From the NCBI GenBank assembly GCA_038239195.1, contig JBBSEZ010000246.1, positions 1 to 14,812 on the forward strand: a stretch of 14,812 nucleotides of DNA. Reading direction: 5' to 3'. The notes beneath the pieces were generated by a model, which was not told the origin of the DNA, ran no database searches, and was given only the letters and a program-made list of their open reading frames with translations. The stretch comes from JBBSEZ01 sp038239195. GTDB taxonomy: Bacteria > Planctomycetota > Planctomycetia > Gemmatales > Gemmataceae. Every line of letters begins with the position of its first letter. The stretch's first letter is position 1. This document shows, in pieces, positions 7,096 to 13,330 of the stretch. The translations under genes were made by a program, and so were the position numbers.

Positions 7096-8055
7096 ATGGC
7101 GACCATGCTGATTCCGCTGATGGTGTTCGTGGGCGTTGCAGCCGTGGTGGGGCTGCTGGCGTTCGTGTTCCGCGAGCAAGGGCCGCAGACGGCGACGCGG
7201 CTCGATTTGCTGGTGGGCAAGCGCAGCCGGCAGGAGCTGGCGAACAACGACATCCTGCGCAAGATGGCCTTCGAGGGCGACAAGCGCTCGCTGCTGGAGG
7301 CGATCACCCCCAAGTTCCTCAGCCTGACCAAACTGTTCGAGCAGGCCGACTGCCACATCAAGCCGAGCACGCTGTTCGGCATCGGGCTGCTGCTGGCCGC
7401 GATGGGCGCGACGCTCACCGTGTTGCTCAAACTGTCCATCTTCCTGGCTCCCTTGAACGGAGCGGTGATGTTCTCGCTGCCGTTCGTCTGGCTGTACTTC
7501 AAGCGGGCCAAGCGCCTCAAGAAGTTCGCCGCGCAGTTGTCCGACGCGCTGGAGCTGGTGGCCCGGGCCCTGCGGGCCGGTCACAGCCTGTCGGCCGGGA
7601 TGCACGTGGTCGCGGAGGAAATGCCGTCGCCCATCGCGGACGAGTTCGGGCGGGTGTTCGAGGAGCAGAACCTCGGCATCGCGATCGAGGACTCGATGAA
7701 GTCGATGTGCGAGCGCGTGCCCAACCTGGACCTGCGCTTCTTCGTGACCTCGGTCGGGATTCAGCGGCAAACAGGCGGCGACCTGGCGGAGATCCTGGAC
7801 AAGATCGGGTACGTCATCCGCGAGCGCTTCCGCATTCTGGGCCAGGTCAAGGCGTTGACGGGCGAAGGCCGGCTGTCGGGCGTGGTGCTGATCGCCCTTC
7901 CGTTCGCGCTGTTCGGCTTCATGCTCAACGCCAAGCCCGATTACGTCGAGACGCTGTGGACGACCGACCTGGGCAAGAAAATGAGCGTCGCCGCCATCAT
8001 CGGCCAAATCATCGGTGCGATCGTAATCCGCAAAATCGTCAACATCAAAGTCTAG
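7096..8055 (+). CDS. tadB: Tad inner-membrane platform protein TadB
   Basis: This 319-residue type II secretion F-like membrane protein has an N-terminal helix (about residues 5-24) and a second hydrophobic pair (about 93-133). The cytoplasmic T2SSF domain (about 145-265) contains DALELVARALRAGHSLSAGM, RVFEEQNLGIAIEDSMKSM and FFVTSVGIQRQTGGDLAEIL, which are diagnostic of TadB. C-terminal membrane segments lie at about 260-280 and 295-315. TadB and TadC form the inner-membrane base on which CpaF acts. ATG 7096 has GAGG at 7085-7088. It is separated from cpaF and tadC by repeat-filled gaps rather than overlapping them, unlike compact Tad operons. Confidence 0.95.
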   Translation: MATMLIPLMVFVGVAAVVGLLAFVFREQGPQTATRLDLLVGKRSRQELANNDILRKMAFEGDKRSLLEAITPKFLSLTKLFEQADCHIKPSTLFGIGLLLAAMGATLTVLLKLSIFLAPLNGAVMFSLPFVWLYFKRAKRLKKFAAQLSDALELVARALRAGHSLSAGMHVVAEEMPSPIADEFGRVFEEQNLGIAIEDSMKSMCERVPNLDLRFFVTSVGIQRQTGGDLAEILDKIGYVIRERFRILGQVKALTGEGRLSGVVLIALPFALFGFMLNAKPDYVETLWTTDLGKKMSVAAIIGQIIGAIVIRKIVNIKV

Positions 8056-8084
8056 CGGTTGGTCGATAACAGGGTAGCCAAAGG

Positions 8085-8150
8085 AATCAGGAGTCAGGCC
8101 CTTCTTGCTTGTCGTTTCGCGAGCCTGGCTCCTGACTCCTGGCGCCTTCC
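8085..8150. repeat. Heptad inverted repeat of a second type, tadB-tadC gap
   Basis: The left array is AATCAGG (8085-8091) and AGTCAGG (8092-8098). The right array is inverted: CCTGGCT (8124-8130), CCTGACT (8131-8137), CCTGGCG (8138-8144), then CCTTCCT. Period and layout match the TAGTCCG elements but the unit is AGTCAGG. It ends just before the GAGAGG ribosome site of tadC. Confidence 0.65.
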
Positions 8151-8173
8151 TAAATCATCGGAGAGGACGCACC

Positions 8174-9124
8174 ATGATCTTTGCTCTCGTCGGGGTGGCG
8201 GAACTGATCCCGCTGCTGGTGTTCGCCGGCTTCGTGGCGGCGATCTTCGCGCTGTTGACGTTGATCTCGAACCGCAACAGCCGGGCACAGGAGCGGTTGG
8301 AGCGAATCAGCCGGCCGGCCTCGCTGGCCGAGCTGGAAGACCCCAAGCGGAAGAAGGAGCGCTTCGCGGGCGTGATGCAGACGGCCAAGGCGCTGTCGAA
8401 GCCCCTGATGCCGGGGACGGAGCTGGAGCAGTCGGAGTTGAGGATCAAGCTGGCCAACGCCGGCTTCCGCAGCGATTCCGCGGTGGCGGTCTACCTCGGC
8501 CTGCGCTTCGGCTGCTTCCTGTTCTTCTCGCTGCTGTCGATGGCGATCTTCCTGCCGAAGTACGGCATGACGCTGACGGCGCTGAAGCCGATCGTGCTGT
8601 GCGTCGGCGTCGGGTTCTACATGCCGGCCATCGTGCTGTGGTTCCTGCGCAAGAAGCGCCAGGACGAGATCTTCCTGTCGCTGCCGGACGCGCTCGACCT
8701 GCTGGTGGTGTGCGTGGAGTCGGGCCTGGGGCTCGACGCGGCGATGCGGAAGGTGTGCGAAGAGATGAAGGACCACGCGAAGGTGATCGCGGAGGAATTG
8801 TCGCTCGCCAACTTCCAGTTGCAGATGGGCCGCCCGCGCCGCGAGGTGCTTCACGACCTGGGCGTGCGGACGGGCGTGGACGACGTGCGCTCGCTGGCGG
8901 CCATCTTGATTCAAGCCGACCGGTTCGGGAGCAGCATCGCCCAGGCGTTGCGCGTCCAGAGCGACTCGATGCGCACGCGGCGCAAGCAACTGGCGGAGGA
9001 GAAGGCCGCCAAGACGGCGGTGCAATTGATCTTCCCCCTGGTGCTGTTCATCTTCCCGGGGATCTTCGTGGTCCTCGTCGGCCCTGCGGCGATCAGCATC
9101 ATGAACACCATGATGAAAAAGTAG
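8174..9124 (+). CDS. tadC: Tad inner-membrane platform protein TadC
   Basis: This 316-residue second T2SSF-family platform protein has an N-terminal hydrophobic segment (about residues 9-32) and further membrane segments at about 105-125 and 135-155. The T2SSF domain (about 165-285) contains LSLPDALDLLVVCVESGLGLDAAM and LAAILIQADRFGSSIAQALRVQSD, a good match to TadC. The C-terminal helix is about 285-312 (VQLIFPLVLFIFPGIFVVLVG). ATG 8174 with GAGAGG at 8161-8166 is preferred; an in-frame TTG at 8105 would translate repeat sequence. The TAG stop at 9122-9124 coincides with the first heptad of the downstream repeat. It follows tadB in the usual order. Confidence 0.95.
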   Translation: MIFALVGVAELIPLLVFAGFVAAIFALLTLISNRNSRAQERLERISRPASLAELEDPKRKKERFAGVMQTAKALSKPLMPGTELEQSELRIKLANAGFRSDSAVAVYLGLRFGCFLFFSLLSMAIFLPKYGMTLTALKPIVLCVGVGFYMPAIVLWFLRKKRQDEIFLSLPDALDLLVVCVESGLGLDAAMRKVCEEMKDHAKVIAEELSLANFQLQMGRPRREVLHDLGVRTGVDDVRSLAAILIQADRFGSSIAQALRVQSDSMRTRRKQLAEEKAAKTAVQLIFPLVLFIFPGIFVVLVGPAAISIMNTMMKK

Positions 9125-9240
9125 TTCGTAGTCCGTAGTCCGTAGTCCGTAGCAACGACACACAGGAGACCGGGGACTGTAGCGAGCGACGCAAATGAGG
9201 GCGGCTCTGCTACGGGCTACGGACTACTGACTGCGGACTA
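9122..9240. repeat. Heptad-bounded inverted repeat element, tadC to OmpA-like gene gap
   Basis: The left array has four units: TAGTTCG (9122-9128), then TAGTCCG three times (9129-9149), then TAGCAACG. The right array is inverted: GCTA (9209-9212), CGGGCTA (9213-9219), CGGACTA (9220-9226), CTGACTG (9227-9233), CGGACTA (9234-9240). It starts on the tadC stop codon and stops 5 bp before the AAGGAGG of the next gene. About 50 bp of unrelated sequence lies between the arrays. Confidence 0.8.
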
Positions 9241-9261
9241 CTTTTAAGGAGGAACTGAGGG

Positions 9262-9966
9262 ATGAAGGGACTCATCCAGAAGGCCACGGCGCTCGTGGCC
9301 TTCGCGGCGGCACTCGGCGGGACCGCGTGCTGTACCACGTGCGGGACCGGAAGCGAGACGGCCTGCGCGAGCGGGTGCGGGGCGAGCGGCTGCGGCGCGG
9401 GCACGGCGCGCGGCTGCGGCAACGACTGCGAGCTGTACGATCGCTGCTATCCGCAGCGATACTGGTACATGTCGGCCCAGAACGTGAGGAAGGCCCTGGC
9501 GCCGCAGGTGCAGAACGGGCACGTGCTCGACCAGACGGTGTGGAACCATCACTTCGAGCCGGGGACGGCCAAGCTGACCGAAGGCGGGCAGGCGCACCTG
9601 GCCTACCTGGCCCGGCGCCGGCCGCAGCCCGACTGCACGCTCTACCTGCAAACGGGGCTGGACCTGGCGTATGACCCGGCCTGTCCGGACCACCTGGCCG
9701 GGGCTCGGCAGGAGCTCGACACGCGGCGGGTGCAGTCGATCCAGAAGTATCTGGTGGCGCACCTGGCGGGCCGGCCGCTCGACTTCCACGTGCTGATCCA
9801 CGACCCGAACGATCCGTCGCAGTCCGCCACGGGAGTCAACAACTCAGTCCTCCTGATGTACGCGCGGTATCGCGGCGGGCTGTCGAACATCGCGGGCGGC
9901 TCGGGCGGTGGCGGTGGCGGTGGCGGCGGCGCTGCCAGCGGCCCGGGCGGGGCCCCCGGTCGCTGA
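9262..9966 (+). CDS. Cys-rich exported OmpA-like protein in Tad locus
   Basis: This 234-residue protein has a signal sequence (residues 1-22, hydrophobic ATALVAFAAALGGTA) followed by nine cysteines between residues 23 and 62 (C23, 24, 27, 35, 39, 44, 52, 56, 62) in Gly/Ser/Thr context. GTAC at 20-23 is a weak lipobox, so it may be a lipoprotein. Residues about 95-205 resemble a degenerate OmpA-type peptidoglycan-binding domain: VWNHHFEPGTAKLTEGGQAH, a polar strand region, then ARQELDTRRVQSIQKYLVA. The C-terminus is a Gly tract (about 214-223). An OmpA-like partner is plausible in a Tad locus, where it could anchor the machine to the cell wall. A strong AAGGAGG at 9246-9252 supports ATG 9262. 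OmpA assignment is tentative; export and Cys-richness are seen directly. Confidence 0.75.
   Translation: MKGLIQKATALVAFAAALGGTACCTTCGTGSETACASGCGASGCGAGTARGCGNDCELYDRCYPQRYWYMSAQNVRKALAPQVQNGHVLDQTVWNHHFEPGTAKLTEGGQAHLAYLARRRPQPDCTLYLQTGLDLAYDPACPDHLAGARQELDTRRVQSIQKYLVAHLAGRPLDFHVLIHDPNDPSQSATGVNNSVLLMYARYRGGLSNIAGGSGGGGGGGGGAASGPGGAPGR
9904..9930. repeat. GGCGGT/GGC simple repeat encoding a Gly tract
   Basis: Three GGCGGT hexamers followed by three GGC triplets encode nine consecutive glycines near the C-terminus of the OmpA-like protein. Such a run is prone to length change by slippage in steps of whole codons. Confidence 0.7.
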
Positions 9967-9982
9967 TCGAACGCAGTTTGCG

Positions 9983-10028
9983 AAGCCGCGAGCGGCGAGC
10001 CTCCAGGAGGCCGCCGCTTGCGGCTTTT
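9983..10028 (+). terminator. Intrinsic terminator after the OmpA-like gene
   Basis: Positions 9983-9997 pair with 10012-10026 over 15 bp with one G-U wobble. The stem includes GCCGC and AGCGGCG. A loop region containing CCTCCAGGAGG sits on top, and TTTT at 10025-10028 closes the 3' side. It starts 16 bp after the stop codon. It probably ends a transcript or lowers readthrough into the downstream small gene and ATPase gene. Confidence 0.6.
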
Positions 10029-10133
10029 GCGCAGCGCCCTCCGGGCCCAACCCTTGTTCGCGAAATGCATGCTAGAGTTTCCACGACCTCCCTCGATGGG
10101 CCCGCGCCCGACTGGCACCAAGGCTCGACACCG

Positions 10134-10427
10134 ATGTATGCCTCCCTCTCTCGACCTCTCCCCTTCGCGGGGGCCCTCGTCCTACTCCTGGTCCTGCTCG
10201 TCCCTGCGCCCGCGGCGGCGCGCGGCCCGGCCACGGCCTCGGCGCCCGTGCTGGCGGCAGGTGTGCCGCTGGTGTTTGCCGAGGCCGAAGAGGGCGGCGG
10301 CTCGCGCTACACCTGGCGCAAACTCACCACCGGGCTCGCCTCGCGCAGCCGGGTCGTGCAGGTCTGCATCGTCGTCATGGCCATCGCCCTGTTCATTTTG
10401 ATGAAGAAACTCACCCCGGAAGGATGA
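10134..10427 (+). CDS. Small exported/membrane protein, Tad-linked, function unknown
   Basis: This 97-residue protein has a signal-peptide-like N-terminus (residues 10-29, FAGALVLLLVLLVPAPAAA). A short Ala/Pro-rich stretch and an acidic AEAEEGGGSRYTWRKL segment follow. A C-terminal hydrophobic helix (about 74-90, VVQVCIVVMAIALFILM) ends KKLTPEG. I do not recognise a family. The two hydrophobic segments suggest a periplasmic loop with a membrane anchor, or a small two-helix inner-membrane protein. It stands 53 bp before the AAA+ ATPase gene and could be co-transcribed with it. ATG 10134 is the chosen start because it puts the hydrophobic segment near the N-terminus; the open frame continues upstream to 9978 but through the terminator region. 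The ribosome site is weak (AAGG at about 10120). Confidence 0.65.
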   Translation: MYASLSRPLPFAGALVLLLVLLVPAPAAARGPATASAPVLAAGVPLVFAEAEEGGGSRYTWRKLTTGLASRSRVVQVCIVVMAIALFILMKKLTPEG

Positions 10428-10451
10428 AGGAGGGGCCCCCTCGATTCATCC
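10422..10451 (+). other. Hairpin overlapping the stop of the small protein gene
   Basis: GGATGAA (10422-10428) pairs with TTCATCC (10445-10451), and inner G/C-rich bases (10430-10434 with 10438-10442) extend the stem. The stop codon is inside the left arm. There is no T-run. It lies between the small protein gene and the ATPase gene. Confidence 0.35.
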
Positions 10452-10483
10452 CTCATCCTGGCTAAAGAGGATCGTTCGCCGTG

Positions 10484-11833
10484 ATGCACGCCAAGATCAA
10501 CAGCAGCATGGAGTGGGACGTCGGCGGGATGCCGGAAGCGCCCAGCGCGCCGGAGACGTTGCAGCAGACGGGCCTGACGATTGGCTTCCTCGGCGAAATG
10601 ATCCTGAGGACGCTTTACACCCGCGGGGGGATGCTGGGGCTCGACCTGGCCCGCATCCTGTGTCTGCCGTTCAAGGTGATCGAGGAGGCGCTGGGCTTCC
10701 TCAAGCACGAGAAGTGCATCGAGGTGCTGGGCGGCGACCTCATCGGCCGCATCAGCTACAAGTTCAACCTGACCGACCTGGGCAGGCGGCGGGCCCAGGA
10801 GGCGTTCAAGATGTGCGCCTACGTGGGCCCGGCGCCGGTGCCCCTGGAAGATTACGTCGAGCAGACGTACCGGCAGGCGGTGACGGCCATCGACATTTCG
10901 CCGGAGGCGGTGCGGGCGGCGTTCAGCCACCTCGTCATCAGCGAGGAGCTGTTCAACGCGGTCGGCCCGGCCATCGTGAGCGGAAAGTCGGTGTTCATCT
11001 ACGGCCCGCCGGGCAACGGCAAGACGTCGATCGCCCAGGCCATCGGCACCTTCATGAACACCTGCGGCGGGGAGATCTACGTCCCCTTCGCGTTCATGGC
11101 CGAGGGCAACATCATCACGGTGTTCGACCACGCGGTCCACGAGCGCGGCGACGCCGACGACGCGGACCGGCTCGAGGACAACGAGGCGACGATTCGGCGG
11201 CTGATGAACACGGGCACCGTGGACCAGCGGTGGGCGCGGATCAAGCGGCCGGTGATCGTGACGGGCGGCGAGCTCAACCTGTCGATGCTCGATTTGAAGT
11301 ACAGCCCGGACTCGAACTACTACCAGGCGCCGCTGCACGTCAAGGCCAACGGCGGGGTCTTCCTGATCGACGACTTCGGCCGGCAGTTGTGCAGCCCCAA
11401 GGAACTGCTCAACCGCTGGATCGTGCCGCTGGAAAACCGCGTGGACTACCTGTCGCTGGCGTCGGGCCAGAAGTTCCAGGTGCCGTTCGAGCAGTTGACG
11501 ATGTTCTCGACGAACCTCGACCCGAAGGACCTGGTGGACGACGCCTTTTTGCGGCGCATGCGACACAAGGTGGAGATCAACGCCCCGGCCCGGGACATCT
11601 ACGAGCGCATCTTCAACAACATGGTGCGCAAGCTGGGCATGAGCCCTTGTCCGGATGCGATTGACTTCCTGTACGAACGATATTACAGCCAGGGTCGCTG
11701 CACGCGCGCCAGCGATGCGCGAGATTTGCTGGAGACGATCCAGTCGATCTGCCGATTTAGAAGAATGCCTGTCCAACTGACGCGCGAACTCATGATCGAC
11801 GCCTCGGCCAGCTTCATCCGCGAATTCAAGTAA
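10484..11833 (+). CDS. AAA+ ATPase with N-terminal winged-helix-like domain, Tad-associated
   Basis: This 449-residue predicted cytoplasmic ATPase has an N-terminal region (about 28-115: TGLTIGFLGEMILRTLYTRGG, LCLPFKVIEEALGFL, LTDLGRRRAQEAF) resembling a winged-helix fold, followed by the linker motif YVGPAPVPLEDYV. The AAA+ core shows Walker A GPPGNGKTS (174-182, K180), Walker B GGVFLIDDFGR (D296, D297), sensor-1 MFSTNLDP (N344) and Arg-finger candidates R357, R358, R360. The domain layout matches a widespread uncharacterised ATPase family often found beside Tad genes. Its role there is unproven; a chaperone or regulatory function in pilus assembly is an inference. A GTG at 10481 fits the AAAGAGG site (10464-10470) slightly better than ATG 10484 and would add one residue. 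The stop TAA precedes a heptad element. Confidence 0.88.
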   Translation: MHAKINSSMEWDVGGMPEAPSAPETLQQTGLTIGFLGEMILRTLYTRGGMLGLDLARILCLPFKVIEEALGFLKHEKCIEVLGGDLIGRISYKFNLTDLGRRRAQEAFKMCAYVGPAPVPLEDYVEQTYRQAVTAIDISPEAVRAAFSHLVISEELFNAVGPAIVSGKSVFIYGPPGNGKTSIAQAIGTFMNTCGGEIYVPFAFMAEGNIITVFDHAVHERGDADDADRLEDNEATIRRLMNTGTVDQRWARIKRPVIVTGGELNLSMLDLKYSPDSNYYQAPLHVKANGGVFLIDDFGRQLCSPKELLNRWIVPLENRVDYLSLASGQKFQVPFEQLTMFSTNLDPKDLVDDAFLRRMRHKVEINAPARDIYERIFNNMVRKLGMSPCPDAIDFLYERYYSQGRCTRASDARDLLETIQSICRFRRMPVQLTRELMIDASASFIREFK

Positions 11834-11835
11834 AG

Positions 11836-11961
11836 TAGTCCTTAGCCCGCAGTCCGGAGTACTTAGCAAAGACAGGTCGGTTTGCCCGACCGTGGATGAG
11901 TGCGCCCTTTGGGGGCTCGCAGTCCTGTCTTTGCGCGGGGCCACGGATGACTGGCTAAGGG
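11836..11961. repeat. Heptad-bounded inverted repeat element, AAA ATPase-tadD gap
   Basis: The left array has units TAGTCCT (11836-11842), TAGCCCG (11843-11849), CAGTCCG (11850-11856), GAGTACT (11857-11863), then TAGCAAAG. Nested inverted repeats follow: GCAAAGACAGG (11866-11876) pairs perfectly with CCTGTCTTTGC (11924-11934), with a small inner hairpin GGTCGG/CCGACC (11875-11891). The right array is degraded (CGGATGACTGGCTAAGG, about 11944-11960). It ends about 10 bp before the tadD GAGGAG site. It is the most diverged copy of the family. Confidence 0.65.
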
Positions 11962-11984
11962 CCCTCGACCGAGGAGAGCCGACG

Positions 11985-12806
11985 ATGGATTGTCGCAAGC
12001 CTCTGGCCCTGGCGTTGGGCCTGATGGGGTGCGTGGCGGGTTGTCATTCGCTGGATGGGCCCCAGACGTCCACCGTCAACAAGAAGGCCGAGGACGTGGT
12101 GGTGCAGAAGCCCTCGACGTTCGTGGCCTTCGGCGACTTCCGGGCCAAAGCGGGCTTTTCGCCGGACAACGACGCGGCCTCGCAGCGACAGTATCGCGAA
12201 GAGGCGCGGCTGTCCTATCAGAAGGCCCTCGAGATCGACCCGAAATACCTGCCGGCGCATGCGGCCCTGGGGCGGTTGTACGTTGCGATGGAGGACCCGG
12301 GGCATGCCGTGGCCGCCTATCAAAAGGCGGTGAAACTGAACGACCGCGACCCGGCGCTCTGGTTTGAGCTGGGCATGTGCCACGGCCGTCAGAACGAATG
12401 GGCGCTGGCCGTCGCCGCGACGAAGAAGGCGTGCGAGCGCGACCCAGACAATCGGCTGTACGCCAACACGCTGGGCTTTGCGCTGGCCCGGGCGGGGCGC
12501 CACGACGAGAGCTTCGAGGTGATGGCCCGGGCCAACGGGCCGGCCAAGGCGCACTACAATCTGGCCCGGGTGCTGTGCTACTCGAATGAGCCAGAGAAGG
12601 CGCGGCAGCAGTTGATGCTGGCGCTCCAGAAGGACCCGGAACTGGCGACCGCCCGGACAATGCTCGCGGCAATCGATGGCCGCACGCCCGCTGCGGAGGG
12701 ATCGGTGATCGCTACGGTCGGGCACGTGGAGCCCGCGCCAATGCGGGCACCGGGGGCATTCGTCCCACCGCAATCGCCGGCGATGCCGATGCAGCCGAGC
12801 AATTGA
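11985..12806 (+). CDS. tadD: TadD-like TPR lipoprotein
   Basis: This 273-residue protein has a lipoprotein signal peptide with lipobox VAGC (lipidated C20). Residues about 70-225 form four or five tetratricopeptide repeats, for example ARLSYQKALEIDPKYLPAHA, AVAAYQKAVKLNDRDPALWF and ALAVAATKKACERDPDNRLY. A Pro/Ala/Met-rich tail follows (about 232-273). In Tad systems TadD is an outer-membrane lipoprotein with TPRs that helps secretin assembly or stability, much like a pilotin; assignment here rests on architecture and location. ATG 11985 is supported by GAGGAG at 11971-11976. The open frame upstream to 11892 lies in the repeat element and is rejected. It is the last gene of the Tad block, closed by a strong hairpin. 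Confidence 0.83.
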   Translation: MDCRKPLALALGLMGCVAGCHSLDGPQTSTVNKKAEDVVVQKPSTFVAFGDFRAKAGFSPDNDAASQRQYREEARLSYQKALEIDPKYLPAHAALGRLYVAMEDPGHAVAAYQKAVKLNDRDPALWFELGMCHGRQNEWALAVAATKKACERDPDNRLYANTLGFALARAGRHDESFEVMARANGPAKAHYNLARVLCYSNEPEKARQQLMLALQKDPELATARTMLAAIDGRTPAAEGSVIATVGHVEPAPMRAPGAFVPPQSPAMPMQPSN

Positions 12807-12813
12807 ACGAGGG

Positions 12814-12873
12814 CAAACGCCAGCAGGCCCCTCCTCTCGCAACCGGGCGAGAGGAGGGGCCTGCTGGCGTTTG
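12814..12873. terminator. Bidirectional terminator: 27-bp perfect hairpin between convergent genes
   Basis: Arms 12814-12840 and 12847-12873 are perfectly complementary over 27 bp, with the 6-nt loop AACCGG. The arms start CAAACGCCAGC and end GCTGGCGTTTG, so each strand finishes with a short T-run. It is 8 bp after the tadD stop and 26 bp from the stop of the - strand gene, as expected for a shared terminator. Confidence 0.8.
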
Positions 12874-12898
12874 AAGGGCTGACGGGGGAGGACCAAGC

Positions 12899-13330
12899 TC
12901 ACAGGTCTTTGCGAGGCTTCTTTTCTTCCTTCTTGGGCTCTTCTTTCTTGGGCTCTTCCGTCTTCGGCGGGTCTTTCTTCTCGACCACGGGCGGCTCTTT
13001 CTCCTCGACGGGCTTCTTCAGCTCAGGCGGCAACTTGCCCAGGTAGATCGTGGGGGGATCGACGAGGGGGATGTTGAGCGCGGTGAGGCGCGCGATGACC
13101 GATTGAGCCGTGATGGTGGGGGGCGTGACCCAGTAGACCTGATGGTAGGGCGAGAAGTAGTCCCCATAGCAGCAGGGAGCGGGCGCGTCCCACGGCCAGC
13201 CGTTGTCGATGGCGGGCAGTCGGTCGCGATGGTGGCCGCCGGAGCAACCGCCACAGCCGGCCTGAGCGGCGCCGGCGTGGCCGAGCGCGACGACGAGCGC
13301 CGCGGCGAGAAGACGAAGTCGGTTCGGCAT
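12899..13330 (-). CDS. Small secreted protein with Cys-rich head and Lys/Glu/Pro-rich tail, unknown function
   Basis: This 143-residue protein has a clear signal peptide (residues 1-24, RLLAAALVVALGHAGAAQA core), then GCGGCSGGHHRD and a Pro/Tyr/Trp-rich segment with APCCYGDYF and HQVYWVTPP. The last 35 or so residues are low-complexity Lys/Glu/Pro (PKKEEPKKEEKKP). I do not recognise a family. The segment ITAQSVIARLTALNIPLVDPPTIYLGKLPPEL may be a small folded core. ATG (complement of 13328-13330) has an excellent AAGGAGG site, complement of 13337-13343, with 6-nt spacing. An open frame continuing upstream to 14041 is antisense to the amine oxidase gene and is rejected. It converges on tadD and diverges from the amine oxidase gene. 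Its relation to the Tad system is unknown. Confidence 0.8.
   Translation of the reverse strand: MPNRLRLLAAALVVALGHAGAAQAGCGGCSGGHHRDRLPAIDNGWPWDAPAPCCYGDYFSPYHQVYWVTPPTITAQSVIARLTALNIPLVDPPTIYLGKLPPELKKPVEEKEPPVVEKKDPPKTEEPKKEEPKKEEKKPRKDL
12930..12959. repeat. Two 15-bp tandem repeats in the Lys/Glu/Pro tail
   Basis: TTCTTGGGCTCTTCT (12930-12944) is followed directly by TTCTTGGGCTCTTCC (12945-12959). On the - strand these encode repeated EEPKK units, so the tail probably grew by in-frame duplication. Confidence 0.6.

Noticed and set aside
8105..8173. In-frame TTG start 23 codons upstream for tadC
   Set aside because: It would translate the heptad repeat; ATG 8174 has a good ribosome site and starts the membrane helix.
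9978..10133. N-terminal extension of the small membrane protein
   Set aside because: It would read through the 9983-10028 terminator hairpin, and its Arg/Pro-rich content is unlike a signal peptide.
11892..11984. Upstream extension of the TadD-like lipoprotein
   Set aside because: It lies in the repeat element and would bury the lipoprotein signal peptide 31 residues inside the protein.
10307..11998. 563-codon open frame on the - strand across the AAA ATPase gene
   Set aside because: It is antisense to a gene with intact Walker motifs, and its composition is typical of the complement of a G+C-rich gene.
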